A stretch of DNA of 32,976 nucleotides from an uncultured Bacteroidota bacterium (GCA_903911435.1 CAIWDF010000278.1:1-32976), one strand, 5' to 3'. Positions 8,623 to 16,800 are shown, counted from the stretch's first letter. Numbers and translations: made by a program. The notes: generated by a model from the sequence alone, not told the origin.

Positions 8623-9540
8623 TTATTTTGGATTTCCAATTCTATATTTGTCAATTCCTAGATTTCCTTGTAGTCCTCCACAATGAATGGCAACTATTGT
8701 TTTTCCAGATTCAAATTGCCCTTTCTTAATCATATCATAAATTCCATACATCATTTTACCTTCGTACACATAATCAAGTGGGATGCAATTTTCGTTTTTG
8801 AACCATTCAACAAATTCAAATAACTCCTTATTAACCTTTGCATATCCTCCGAAATGATACGATTCTTCTATTCTGAAATTATCGGTGATTGGGGCATTCA
8901 GTCGTTTAAGCCAAGAATCAACTTCTGTCTTCAGGTAGTTTTCTCCTTTCAGTACTTGAAACCCAATTGCCTTTTCGTTGTTTTTCAACGACTGTACAAT
9001 GCCCGAAAGGGTTGCTCCTGTACCACACGAACAACATACCACATCAAAATCAAAGTGTATGCTTTTTGTTATTTCTGTGCAGCCTTTTATTCCTAATTCA
9101 TTTGCTCCACCTTCTGGGACAAGATAAAAATCGTGAAACAACTGATGCAAACCAGCAATAAACTCGTGAGATGTTTTGGTTTTATACGCTTCGCGAGAAA
9201 CATAATGTAGGGTCATTCCACATTCTTTGGCAAAGGCTAACGTTGGATTGAGTTCTGCGTATTCTTCTCCTCTAATTACTCCAATGGTTTTGAAACCACA
9301 TTCCTTACCTGCAGCGGCAGTAGCAGCTATGTGGTTAGAAAAAGCACCTCCAAACGTAAGGATGGTTTGTTTGCCTTGATGAATGGCTTCTTCTATATTG
9401 TATTTAAGTTTTACTAATTTATTTCCACTGATGAGTGGGTGATTTAAATCCAAGCGAAGCACAAATAATCTTACTCCATGCTTTTTTGTAGTGGCATCGT
9501 TAATGCCTTGAAGAGGAATGGAAGCAGAATGAATTTTCAT
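8623..9540 (-). CDS. PLP-dependent D-cysteine desulfhydrase / ACC deaminase-like enzyme
   Basis: A 305-residue fold-type II PLP enzyme. The likely Schiff-base lysine is Lys41 in LISGNKLVKLKYN, matching the GNK motif of ACC deaminase and D-cysteine desulfhydrase. The substrate-binding FGGAFSNHIAATAAAG and the phosphate-binding SCGTGATLSG are also intact. Family members release ammonia and pyruvate or 2-oxobutyrate from D-cysteine or ACC; the substrate here cannot be settled from sequence, and many Bacteroidota copies are annotated only to family. It is divergent from the DUF5522 gene, with 28 bp between the start codons, containing a 12-bp palindrome (9543-9554). There is no strong terminator between its end and enolase's promoter region. 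Confidence 0.85.
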   Translation of the reverse strand: MKIHSASIPLQGINDATTKKHGVRLFVLRLDLNHPLISGNKLVKLKYNIEEAIHQGKQTILTFGGAFSNHIAATAAAGKECGFKTIGVIRGEEYAELNPTLAFAKECGMTLHYVSREAYKTKTSHEFIAGLHQLFHDFYLVPEGGANELGIKGCTEITKSIHFDFDVVCCSCGTGATLSGIVQSLKNNEKAIGFQVLKGENYLKTEVDSWLKRLNAPITDNFRIEESYHFGGYAKVNKELFEFVEWFKNENCIPLDYVYEGKMMYGIYDMIKKGQFESGKTIVAIHCGGLQGNLGIDKYRIGNPK

Positions 9541-9542
9541 TT

Positions 9543-9554
9543 GGTAAATTTACC
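9543..9554. promoter_or_regulatory. Perfect 12-bp palindrome in divergent promoter
   Basis: GGTAAATTTACC is a perfect palindrome centred in the 28-bp gap between divergent start codons at 9540 and 9569. It abuts the -7 element of the plus-strand gene, so a bound protein could affect both genes. Its use as an operator is inference. Confidence 0.4.
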
Positions 9555-9562
9555 TATTTTTG
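9555..9562 (+). promoter_or_regulatory. -7 promoter element (TATTTTTG) for DUF5522 gene
   Basis: A perfect TAnnTTTG with its final base seven positions before ATG 9569. It overlaps an in-frame TTG at 9560, arguing for the ATG start, and predicts a leaderless or nearly leaderless transcript. Confidence 0.5.
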
Positions 9563-9568
9563 CGATTC

Positions 9569-9748
9569 ATGAGCGAATTTTCAAATCAAAAAAAATTAGA
9601 TCCTGACGAATTTTATTACAGCGAACAAGGATACATTGTGTACACCGAGAAGTACCTTTTAAAAAGAGGATATTGTTGTCAGAATGGTTGTAAGCATTGC
9701 CCCTATGGGTTTAACAAATCAAAAGGAAGATTCGAAAAGAAAAAATAG
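9569..9748 (+). CDS. DUF5522 family small cysteine-bearing protein
   Basis: A 59-residue protein of a widespread small family of unknown function, DUF5522. It has the conserved core YYSEQGYIVYTEKYLLKRGYCC and the cysteine cluster CCQNGCKHCPYGF, whose spacing (CxxxCxxC within the cluster) suggests metal binding; this is inference. A basic tail follows (KSKGRFEKKK). I chose ATG 9569 over TTG 9560 because the TTG lies in the -7 element. Urocanate hydratase begins 36 bp downstream on the same strand. Nothing visible gives its biochemical role. Confidence 0.78.
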   Translation: MSEFSNQKKLDPDEFYYSEQGYIVYTEKYLLKRGYCCQNGCKHCPYGFNKSKGRFEKKK

Positions 9749-9784
9749 ATTTGAAAACTTTGAGAAAAACAGAATGAAGTAACC

Positions 9785-11821
9785 ATGTTAATGATTGAAA
9801 AGAAAATGAACGATTTCAAAAAACAGATAACACAAGGAATACCGGAGGAGTTGCCGCAACCAAAGGCATTTGATGAAACACTTAATCATGCTCCGAAGCG
9901 CAAAGACATACTGAACCCAACTGAAAAGAAACTGGCTATTCGCAATGCATTGCGCTATTTTGATAAAAAACATCATGCTGTGCTTGCAAAGGAATTTGCA
10001 AAGGAATTACATGATTACGGTCGTATATATATGTATCGTTTTCGTCCCGATTATAAAATACATGCACGCCACATCAGTGAGTATCCTCACCGTTCGAACC
10101 AAGCTGCAGCCATTATGATGATGCTTCAGAATAATTTGGATTATGCCGTGGCACAACATCCTCACGAATTAATTACCTATGGAGGAAATGGTGCGGTGTT
10201 TCAAAACTGGGCTCAGTATTTACTTACGATGCAATACTTGAGTGAAATGACGGACGAACAAACACTGGCTCTTTATTCGGGGCACCCGATGGGTTTGTTC
10301 CCTTCACATAAAGATGCGCCACGAGTAGTAGTTACTAACGGAATGATGATTCCGAATTACAGCAAACCTGATGACTGGGAAAAGTTCAATGCACTTGGTG
10401 TAACACAGTACGGACAAATGACAGCAGGTTCGTTTATGTATATCGGGCCACAAGGAATTGTACACGGAACTACGATTACTATTTTGAATGCATCGCGAAA
10501 ACTTCGTGCCGCTACATCTTCGCCTTCGACAAATGCAGGCGAAGGATTATTGTTTGTTACCGCAGGTTTGGGAGGTATGAGTGGCGCTCAGGGAAAAGCT
10601 TCGGTGATAGCAGGAACGATTGGAGTGATAGCCGAAGTAAATCCAAAAGCAATACAGACAAGGCATTCGCAGGGATGGGTGGACGAAGTGTACACCGACC
10701 TTGATAAATTAATAACACGAATAGAAAAAGCAAGAGTTGGCAAAGAAGCGGTTTCGTTGGCTTATCAGGGCAATGTGGTGGATTTGTGGGAAGCATTTGC
10801 CGAAAAGAATGTGAAAGTAGATTTGGGTTCGGACCAAACATCGCTACACAACCCATGGGCCGGAGGATATTACCCGGCAGGGATTTCGTTTGAAGAAGCA
10901 AAGGCTATGATGTCGGAAAATCCGGAGCAATTTAAACTGGAAGTGAAAAAGACATTGGTGCGACATGCCAATGCTGTAAACCGATTAACTGAAAACGGAA
11001 TGTATTTCTTCGATTATGGAAATGCTTTCTTACTAGAGGCATCGCGTGCGGGAGCTTCGGTGATGAAACCGGATGGTACATTTAAATATCCATCATACGT
11101 TCAGGATATTTTGGGCCCTATGTGTTTCGATTATGGTTTCGGGCCTTTCCGTTGGGTGTGTTCTTCGTGCGATGCAAATGATTTGGCAACTACCGATAAG
11201 ATAGCTGCTGAGGTTTTGGAAGAAATTTATAAAACTGCACCCGAAGAAATAAAACAACAACTGGATGATAACATCCGCTGGATAAAAGCTGCACAAGAAA
11301 ATAAAATGGTGGTAGGTTCGCAAGCACGCATATTATATGCCGATGCAGAAGGCCGGATAAAAATAGCTGAAGCATTTAACAAGGCCATAAAAGACGGACG
11401 AATTTCGGCACCGGTGGTTTTAGGTCGCGACCATCATGATGTTTCGGGTACGGATTCTCCTTATCGCGAAACATCTAATATTTATGATGGTTCGAGCTTT
11501 ACGGCTGATATGGCCGTTCAGAATTTTGTTGGCGATGGGTTCAGAGGTGCTACCTGGATTTCGTTGCACAATGGAGGAGGTGTAGGTTGGGGAGAAGTAA
11601 TCAATGGGGGCTTTGGTATGGTTTTAGATGGAAGCGCGGATAGCGACAGAAGATTAAAGTCGATGTTGTTTTGGGATGTGAACAATGGTATAGCTCGCAG
11701 AAGCTGGGCCAGAAATGATGAAGCGATGTTTGCTATAAAACGCGAAATGAAAAGAAGTCCTGAATTAAAAGTTACATTGCCCAATCTGGTGGATAACGAT
11801 TTATTGGAAGGTTTGTTTTAG
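9785..11821 (+). CDS. hutU: Urocanate hydratase (urocanase), long form
   Basis: A 678-residue enzyme hydrating urocanate to 4-imidazolone-5-propionate, step two of histidine degradation, with tightly bound NAD+. Family landmarks include ITYGGNGAVFQNWAQY, LYSGHPMGLFP, QMTAGSFMYIGPQGIVHGT, the dinucleotide-binding AGLGGMSGAQ and the catalytic cysteine region FRWVCSSCDAND (Cys459). The length fits the long urocanase subfamily, about 100 residues above the classic HutU. ATG 9785 is taken as start; ATG 9791 or 9806 are alternatives since the first residues are poorly conserved. No hutH, hutI or hutG lies in the window, so the pathway is scattered or the gene stands alone. A -7-like TAGATTTG overlaps the DUF5522 stop (9746-9753). 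A strong terminator follows. Confidence 0.94.
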   Translation: MLMIEKKMNDFKKQITQGIPEELPQPKAFDETLNHAPKRKDILNPTEKKLAIRNALRYFDKKHHAVLAKEFAKELHDYGRIYMYRFRPDYKIHARHISEYPHRSNQAAAIMMMLQNNLDYAVAQHPHELITYGGNGAVFQNWAQYLLTMQYLSEMTDEQTLALYSGHPMGLFPSHKDAPRVVVTNGMMIPNYSKPDDWEKFNALGVTQYGQMTAGSFMYIGPQGIVHGTTITILNASRKLRAATSSPSTNAGEGLLFVTAGLGGMSGAQGKASVIAGTIGVIAEVNPKAIQTRHSQGWVDEVYTDLDKLITRIEKARVGKEAVSLAYQGNVVDLWEAFAEKNVKVDLGSDQTSLHNPWAGGYYPAGISFEEAKAMMSENPEQFKLEVKKTLVRHANAVNRLTENGMYFFDYGNAFLLEASRAGASVMKPDGTFKYPSYVQDILGPMCFDYGFGPFRWVCSSCDANDLATTDKIAAEVLEEIYKTAPEEIKQQLDDNIRWIKAAQENKMVVGSQARILYADAEGRIKIAEAFNKAIKDGRISAPVVLGRDHHDVSGTDSPYRETSNIYDGSSFTADMAVQNFVGDGFRGATWISLHNGGGVGWGEVINGGFGMVLDGSADSDRRLKSMLFWDVNNGIARRSWARNDEAMFAIKREMKRSPELKVTLPNLVDNDLLEGLF

Positions 11822-11836
11822 TTAGATTATCAACAC

Positions 11837-11874
11837 AAAAAAAGAGGATGCCCGATTTGGGCATCCTCTTTTTT
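11837..11874. terminator. Bidirectional intrinsic terminator after hutU
   Basis: A perfect 10-bp stem GAGGATGCCC (11844-11853) / GGGCATCCTC (11859-11868) with a GATTT loop, flanked by A7 and T6 runs. It serves both hutU and the convergent barrel gene. Confidence 0.93.
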
Positions 11875-11906
11875 GCTGCATAAACAATATCTTATTTCAG
11901 CACTGT

Positions 11907-12641
11907 TTACTTTTTTCCTCCAATTTTATACCCTACTGAAATTTGAATAACATTCCAGTGTTCTTTAAAGAAACTTTTTAATTGCGTATTGAGGGAGTTT
12001 AAACTTCTGTTGTATCGCAATCCAAAGTTTAAACCATTATCCATTTCATAAATTCCTCCAATAGCAAAAGCTGCATCGATAACATTTAAACTGGTTTTAT
12101 TAGTTGATGTTCCTCCATAGGAATGTGTTTCTGTGCTGGCAGCAGAAAAAGATGTAGCTTTATATGTCGTAGTTGTGGTGCCTGTGTATGTATGTTTAAA
12201 TCCAGCTAAAAAACCAACTTGGAATCCTGACTGAAATGAGATGTTTTTGGCAGCCGAAAAGTTTACTAATAGAGGAATTGAGATATAAGAGAAACGAGTT
12301 TTATCATCACTTTTTGAAACTGTCGATTCTGTAGGATAATCATTTGTTTCTGTGGAAGAAGTTTTAGTTGCATAATAGTTAAACAGCAATTCAGCGCGTG
12401 CTCCCAGCTTGTCTGTAAAATTATAATTGGCATAACCACCTAAATGGAAACCCAATCCTTTTGGGTTAGGGTCGGTCGTGCTTGGCTTATTTGAAACATA
12501 TTTAGTGGTAAGTATCTCGTAATTCAGTCCCAACTTCGCTCCGTAGGAGAATTTGGATTGTGCATTGGTTTTATTTGTAACCCCGAAAATAAAAACTGAA
12601 ACTGTTAATACTAATAGTGCTCTTTTCATTTGATTTGTCAT
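11907..12641 (-). CDS. Outer-membrane beta-barrel protein (PorT-like family)
   Basis: A 244-residue exported protein. A signal peptide (KRALLVLTVSVFIFGVTNKTNAQ) ends at an Ala-Gln site, typical for Bacteroidota. The rest alternates hydrophobic and polar residues with barrel-strand motifs: FSYGAKLGLNYEIL, GFHLGGYANYNF, LGARAELLFNYYA, FSYISIPLLVNF, ISFQSGFQVGFLAG, GLNFGLRYNRSLN, and a terminal VIQISVGYKIGGKK. This pattern fits the OMP_b-brl_2 (PorT-like) family, with about eight strands. A good promoter lies 20-50 bp upstream. ATG 12629 is an alternative start that leaves a standard signal peptide. The cargo or partner cannot be inferred. Confidence 0.82.
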   Translation of the reverse strand: MTNQMKRALLVLTVSVFIFGVTNKTNAQSKFSYGAKLGLNYEILTTKYVSNKPSTTDPNPKGLGFHLGGYANYNFTDKLGARAELLFNYYATKTSSTETNDYPTESTVSKSDDKTRFSYISIPLLVNFSAAKNISFQSGFQVGFLAGFKHTYTGTTTTTYKATSFSAASTETHSYGGTSTNKTSLNVIDAAFAIGGIYEMDNGLNFGLRYNRSLNSLNTQLKSFFKEHWNVIQISVGYKIGGKK

Positions 12642-12666
12642 TAGTTATTAATTAGTTAATTCGTGC

Positions 12667-12696
12667 CAAAGGTAAGGAAATTTAGTTACGCACAAA
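12667..12696 (-). promoter_or_regulatory. Promoter of the beta-barrel gene (TTTG-N18-TACCTTTG)
   Basis: On the minus strand, TTTG (complement of 12693-12696) and TACCTTTG (complement of 12667-12674) are separated by 18 bp. This is close to the Bacteroidota consensus and lies about 25 bp before ATG 12641. Confidence 0.72.
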
Positions 12697-12796
12697 TAAA
12701 TACTTCTCAGAGCAACTATTCTCTTGTCAAATTTCATTTCCGACATAAAGGGCAATTAGGATGGACTGCAACTTCTTTTATAATATGGCAAGATGA

Positions 12797-12828
12797 TTGG
12801 TAAGGTTATAAATTAATAATTAATTTTG
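12797..12828 (+). promoter_or_regulatory. Promoter of the small lipoprotein gene
   Basis: TTG at 12797-12799 and TAATTTTG (perfect TAnnTTTG) at 12821-12828 are 21 bp apart, and ATG 12852 follows 23 bp later. Confidence 0.6.
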
Positions 12829-12851
12829 CAACCTTATTAAACCAAAATGAA

Positions 12852-13271
12852 ATGAAAAAAATATTCTTATTTGCATCGGCATTCGTTTTATTTGCAACTT
12901 TGTTTTTAGCATCTTGTTCGAAAACCGAAGACCCTGCTGCAAACCCTTCATCTACCGACCCGCGCGCTAGGTTTCTTGCCAATTGGTACATACAAGAAAA
13001 TAGTTCGGACTTTGGTCCGAGTACTTATTATGTGAATATTATTGATTCTTCGAATGCATCTTATATTATGTTTAAATATTTGTATGGATACCACACCCGT
13101 GTTGGAGCAACTTTTAACGGTAATAATTTTACCATTCCAACTCAAACAATAGAAGGAAATATCGTTTCGGGAACAGGTACTCTTTCGAACTCCAGTAGGA
13201 TTGATATGACTTATTTGGTGCGAACTGCCGGCTCAAGTTACGATACCGTGAGGGCTGTGTTGACCAAATAA
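12852..13271 (+). CDS. Predicted small lipoprotein, unknown function
   Basis: A 139-residue protein with a signal sequence (KKIFLFASAFVLFATLFLASC) ending in the lipobox LASC, then a flexible KTEDPAANPSSTDPR linker that suggests outer-membrane anchoring. The body shows short beta-strands (NWYIQENSS, YYVNIID, ASYIMFKYLYG, ATFNGNNFTIP, GTGTLS, DMTYLVRT) and resembles small lipocalin-like lipoproteins common in Bacteroidota, though I cannot assign a family. The gene converges with the 13275 gene; their stop codons are three bases apart, with no visible terminator. Confidence 0.75.
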   Translation: MKKIFLFASAFVLFATLFLASCSKTEDPAANPSSTDPRARFLANWYIQENSSDFGPSTYYVNIIDSSNASYIMFKYLYGYHTRVGATFNGNNFTIPTQTIEGNIVSGTGTLSNSSRIDMTYLVRTAGSSYDTVRAVLTK

Positions 13272-13274
13272 TAG

Positions 13275-13916
13275 TTACTCTACATAAGTAGGTGTGTTGC
13301 AACTTTCTTTTCGCGAAGCGAATTCATATTTTAGCCCAACACGTAATTCAAAATCTTTATTGAATACATGTAATTCGGGAGATACATAAGCTGGCATCAC
13401 ATCAGGATTGTAAAATCCTTCGACAAAGAATTTGATATTAAAATAATTTACAAACTCTACACCACCACCTACCGCTGCACTTACATGCAATGGCAAAAAA
13501 TTGCCAACCACAGCAGGTGACGAAACGCCTTGAACAAGATTATACTCTAACCGAGGCCCTAGGAGCACATAAGGAATGATGCTGAACATTTCGTAACGCA
13601 GTTTTAGGTAATTGTTCCAACTTAAATATTGAATTTGATTTGGGTAGTTGCCTTCGGGTTGTTGGTCAACCGAACCTTTTTGATTGTATTGAATTTCGGT
13701 AACCCACCGAACGTAATCGCGTGTAAAAAACTCACCAAAAATGGAAGCATTGAATCCGAACACATATTTTTTTCGTGAAATATCAGGTGGGTCAATCAAA
13801 AAGAATTTCTGATTGGCAGCAGTTGCACCGGCTGTTATAGCAATGCTATTGAGCTTTTGTGCTTTTGCCTGAAAAACAAAACAAAGCATGATACCAATCG
13901 ACATTATTTTTTTCAT
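13275..13916 (-). CDS. Predicted outer-membrane beta-barrel protein
   Basis: A 213-residue exported protein. A signal peptide (MKKIMSIGIMLCFVFQAKAQ) ends at an AKA-Q site. Alternating strands follow (SIAITAGATAAN, YVFGFNASIFGEFFTR, VRWVTEIQYNQKG, NYLKLRYEMFS, PYVLLGPRLEYNL, PLHVSAAVGGGVEF, IKFFVEGFYNPD), closing with FELRVGLKYEF; the pattern fits PorT-like barrels. I chose ATG 13916 for the lysine-led signal peptide; 13931 would lie upstream of a TATCTTTG element (complement of 13921-13928). That element sits only four bases before ATG 13916, so the transcript would be leaderless or the element is fortuitous. It is not a close copy of the 11907 barrel. Confidence 0.76.
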   Translation of the reverse strand: MKKIMSIGIMLCFVFQAKAQKLNSIAITAGATAANQKFFLIDPPDISRKKYVFGFNASIFGEFFTRDYVRWVTEIQYNQKGSVDQQPEGNYPNQIQYLSWNNYLKLRYEMFSIIPYVLLGPRLEYNLVQGVSSPAVVGNFLPLHVSAAVGGGVEFVNYFNIKFFVEGFYNPDVMPAYVSPELHVFNKDFELRVGLKYEFASRKESCNTPTYVE

Positions 13917-13967
13917 CCTCCAAAGATACATTATTAATAAATTCCAATTTCAGTTTATGATTTTGTA

Positions 13968-14345
13968 AAACATTCCTGCTTTTTCTTGAAACCTTCCTAC
14001 TTTTTGGCCAAACCTTAAAACTTATTTTCCAAAGTTCCCTAACTTTTCATCAAAGTTCCCTCCTTTTTGTCCAAAGTTCCCTAACTTTTTGAGAAAGTTC
14101 CCAATGTTTTGCGCATTCTTCGGAACTTTTAGTTCATTCTTCCGAACATTTGGTTCATTCTTCCGAACAATCGATTCAATCTTCGGAACTTTAGCATAAA
14201 TGTTCCGAACTTTAAGCAAAATGTTCCAAGGTTTGATGAAAACTTAGGGAACTTTAGCGAAAACTTACCGAACTCTGGATTTAAAGGAGTAAGGTTTCAT
14301 GAAAAAGGACTAAGGTTTCGGACAAAAAGAACAGCTTTTGAAGTT
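13968..14345. repeat. Degenerate 21-bp repeat array (array C), about 18 units
   Basis: From 13968 to about 14345 the sequence falls into successive 21-bp units. Units from 14031 read AAAGTTCCCTAACTTTT plus four bases; from 14115, ATTCTTCGGAACTTTTAGTT plus one base; from 14199, AATGTTCCGAACTTTAAGC plus two; later units read AAAGGAGTAAGGTTTCATG plus two. A GTTC/GAAC core keeps its phase while the rest drifts through subfamilies. A 65-codon frame on the minus strand (14022-14219) is a product of the repeat. The array fills nearly the whole gap between the barrel and GyrI-like genes. Confidence 0.88.
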
Positions 14346-14375
14346 TTTGCTCCTAAAGGTGTTGAATTAATTCGT

Positions 14376-14383
14376 TAGTTTTG
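14376..14383 (+). promoter_or_regulatory. -7 promoter element (TAGTTTTG) for GyrI-like gene
   Basis: A perfect TAnnTTTG lies 23 bp before the TTG start at 14407, directly after array C. A TTTG at 14346-14349 is 26 bp upstream, slightly long for a -33 element. Confidence 0.5.
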
Positions 14384-14406
14384 TCAATCAACTTCACCAT
14401 TATCAT

Positions 14407-14883
14407 TTGGAACCACGAATAGAACGCATCAACGAACGAAAATTAATAGGAAATTGCCTCCTTACTTCGTTTGCAAACGACAAAACATACGAGCTTTGGA
14501 GTGGTTTTATGCCTAAGCGCCATCAAATAAACCATCAGGTGGGCACTGTTTTGTATTCGTTGCAAGAGTATGATTTTAGTTTCGACCAGTTCAGTCCACA
14601 ACGCGAGTTTGTGAAATGGGCTGCTGTGGAAGTAAGTAGTTTTGATAACCAACCCGAGCACCTAAAGGCATATACATTAAAAGAAGGATTGTATGCCGTG
14701 TTTATTCACCGCGGAGAAGCAAGCAAGGCGGCAGCTACCTTCAATTATATATTTGCTACATGGCTACCTTCGTCTGTTTACGAGGTCGACAACCGAGCTC
14801 ATTTCGAACTACTAGGCGAAAAATATAAAAACAATCATCCCGATTCGGAGGAAGAAGTGTGGATACCAATAAGGTTGAAATAA
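14407..14883 (+). CDS. GyrI-like / AraC effector-binding domain protein
   Basis: A 158-residue stand-alone GyrI-like (SRPBCC-related, small-molecule-binding) protein. Its start MEPRIERINERKLIGN and body (TYELWSGFMPKRHQI, FVKWAAVEV, GLYAVFIHRGEAS, IFATWLPSSVYEVDNRAHFELL) match stand-alone family members along their full length. The start is TTG; no ATG lies near, and the conserved EPRIE begins immediately after it. There is no DNA-binding domain, so it probably senses or sequesters a ligand; the ligand is unknown. It converges with the MORN gene across a shared hairpin. Confidence 0.82.
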   Translation: MEPRIERINERKLIGNCLLTSFANDKTYELWSGFMPKRHQINHQVGTVLYSLQEYDFSFDQFSPQREFVKWAAVEVSSFDNQPEHLKAYTLKEGLYAVFIHRGEASKAAATFNYIFATWLPSSVYEVDNRAHFELLGEKYKNNHPDSEEEVWIPIRLK

Positions 14884-14910
14884 AACAACCAAAGCGCACG
14901 TTGCAGAACG

Positions 14911-14938
14911 ATAAACCGAGCCGGTTTATTTTATTTTC
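14911..14938. terminator. Intrinsic terminator hairpin between GyrI-like and MORN genes
   Basis: An 8-bp stem ATAAACCG (14911-14918) / CGGTTTAT (14922-14929) with an AGC loop, followed by TTTATTTT on the plus strand. The MORN gene's stop codon lies in the right arm. The minus-strand T-tract is poor, so it mainly serves the plus strand. Confidence 0.68.
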
Positions 14939-16656
14939 ACTCCGTTTTTATACGTAGTTTCCATCATGATGTTGCCATTCTTATCATAATAGGTCCACTT
15001 TCCGTTTGGTTGCGAGTCGAGCCTTCCACTCTTGCCTTTCATCAACATATAAGAAGTAGTACTTTTTAGTTTTGCGTCCTCGTACCAGCTCTTACAGTCG
15101 CCACTCAACAGGCTTTCGCGAAACGATTGTTCCATTGCTTTCACCCCTGTTTCGTAATAATACGTCCACAACCCATTTTGTTTATCATCCTTGTACTCGC
15201 CTTCGTTGTCTTTAAAACTATGTGGTGTATACTCCACCCAGTGGCCGTTTCGCTTGCTTTGTTTGTATTCGCCTTCTTGTTTTAATTTCCCGTTTTCGAA
15301 ATACAATTTCCATTTTCCATCTTTAAAATCATCTTTATAAAACCCTTCGTAAATAGGATTTTTGTTTGGCAAAAACCCTTTCCAACTTCCATTCATCTTT
15401 CCAGCTTTAAAATTACCTTCATCTTTCAACACCCCATCATCGTACCACGACAGCCAAGTACCTTCTTCTTCTCCGCTCACAAATTTACCTTCGTTCAACT
15501 TCTGCCCGTTTTCGTACCAAGTAGTCCAGGTGCCGTCTTTCTTACCATTGGTATAGTTTCCGAGTTTCCATTTCGAACCATCTTTGTAATTAAAAGTCCA
15601 AGTACTATCCTGCAAGTCGTTCTTATAGTTTCCTTCCGATTCCTTAACTCCCGAAGCAAACCAATAGGTCCATTTGCCTGTGCGAATTTCATCCGTCAAA
15701 TTACCTTCCATCTCTGTCTTTCCTTGCTCATTGTACCATTTCCAATATCCATTTTTCTTATCATTGGCATAAGTACCTTCGCTTTTTACCTTACCCGATT
15801 TAAACCAGTTGGTACAAGTGCCTTGTTTTTTGCCTTTGGCATAAGTTACCTTAAAATCTTTTTCGCCAGTAGCAGTGTAGAACATCCATTCGCCTTCCAT
15901 GCGTCCTCCTTTGTATTCGCCCTCACTCTTTTTCTTTCCATTGTTATACACAGTCGACATTTTTCCATTGCCGTCTTTTATTATTTGCACACCAGTGTTC
16001 AGCCATTGGTTCATCAGCAGCGATTCGTCTTTGTCGTAAACCAATTCTTGTTTCGGTTTTCCATTGGCAAAGTATTCTTTCCACGTACCTTGTTTTTTTC
16101 CTTCCTTATATTGTCCTTCTGTTTGCAGAGTTCCATTGCTATACCAGCCATGGTAAGCACCTTCGGCATTATCGTTTACAAAGTTGCCTTCGCTTTCTTT
16201 GGTTCCGTCTTTATGATAGTAAATCCATTTTCCTTCTTTCTTTCCGAGTTTAAAAATCTCCACACTTTTTGGTTTTCCGTTCTCGTACCATCCCAACCAT
16301 GTGCTGTCGCATTTATCTTCTTTGAAATATGTTTCCTGAGCTTTGTTTCCGTTGATATACCAGTATTTCCATGCTCCATTTTTCTTCCCTATCGAATAGT
16401 TTTCTTCAATCTTTATTTTTTTCTTTGGATAATACGTAAGGAACTTTCCATTTTCTTTGCCCATTACATAATTGCCTTCTTTGGCAATGTCACCATTTTC
16501 GTACCATGCAGTAAATTTTCCATCCTGCATTCCATTTTTTACTTGTTGTTCGCTTTTCTTTTTAGTTTGATCTGCATCCCAATACTCAACCAGAGGTTGA
16601 GCTATGCCAATACTCGCAAGTAGTGTGAAAATAAAAGAGAGAAGTGTGTTTTTCAT
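14926..16656 (-). CDS. Exported MORN/YwqK-type repeat protein
   Basis: A 576-residue exported protein with a signal peptide (KNTLLSFIFTLLASIGIAQ). Almost all the rest is about two dozen copies of a 22-24-residue repeat, roughly GTWxxWYENGKxKxEGxYKxG followed by KKNG, the MORN-variant repeat also seen in YwqK-type proteins. The copies are clear at protein level but diverged in DNA, so this is an old expansion. Such proteins are often labelled YwqK antitoxins; no toxin is adjacent, so I do not adopt that role. Aromatic-rich beta-hairpin repeats exported to the periplasm or surface suggest binding. I chose ATG 16656 because it starts a proper signal peptide; 16737 adds an unrelated leader. Confidence 0.86.
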   Translation of the reverse strand: MKNTLLSFIFTLLASIGIAQPLVEYWDADQTKKKSEQQVKNGMQDGKFTAWYENGDIAKEGNYVMGKENGKFLTYYPKKKIKIEENYSIGKKNGAWKYWYINGNKAQETYFKEDKCDSTWLGWYENGKPKSVEIFKLGKKEGKWIYYHKDGTKESEGNFVNDNAEGAYHGWYSNGTLQTEGQYKEGKKQGTWKEYFANGKPKQELVYDKDESLLMNQWLNTGVQIIKDGNGKMSTVYNNGKKKSEGEYKGGRMEGEWMFYTATGEKDFKVTYAKGKKQGTCTNWFKSGKVKSEGTYANDKKNGYWKWYNEQGKTEMEGNLTDEIRTGKWTYWFASGVKESEGNYKNDLQDSTWTFNYKDGSKWKLGNYTNGKKDGTWTTWYENGQKLNEGKFVSGEEEGTWLSWYDDGVLKDEGNFKAGKMNGSWKGFLPNKNPIYEGFYKDDFKDGKWKLYFENGKLKQEGEYKQSKRNGHWVEYTPHSFKDNEGEYKDDKQNGLWTYYYETGVKAMEQSFRESLLSGDCKSWYEDAKLKSTTSYMLMKGKSGRLDSQPNGKWTYYDKNGNIMMETTYKNGVKIK

Positions 16657-16800
16657 TCTTAATGTTTGTGATTGCACTACCTCAGCCCTCGCTTCGGTAC
16701 CTAAACCATGGGAGAAACGAGAGCTTTGGAGCAACAAATTAATTCATAATAATAACGAACCTTTTGAAAATAGATACATACACGAAATGTATCGTGTGTT

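Noticed and set aside
14022-14219. 65-codon reverse frame with KNE/GNFG-like repeats
   Set aside because: It lies wholly within the degenerate 21-bp array C and reflects the repeat phase.
15724-16623. 299-codon plus-strand frame opposite the MORN gene
   Set aside because: Its apparent hydrophobicity comes from the antisense of Lys/Glu-rich repeats; the minus-strand frame has a signal peptide and clear repeats.
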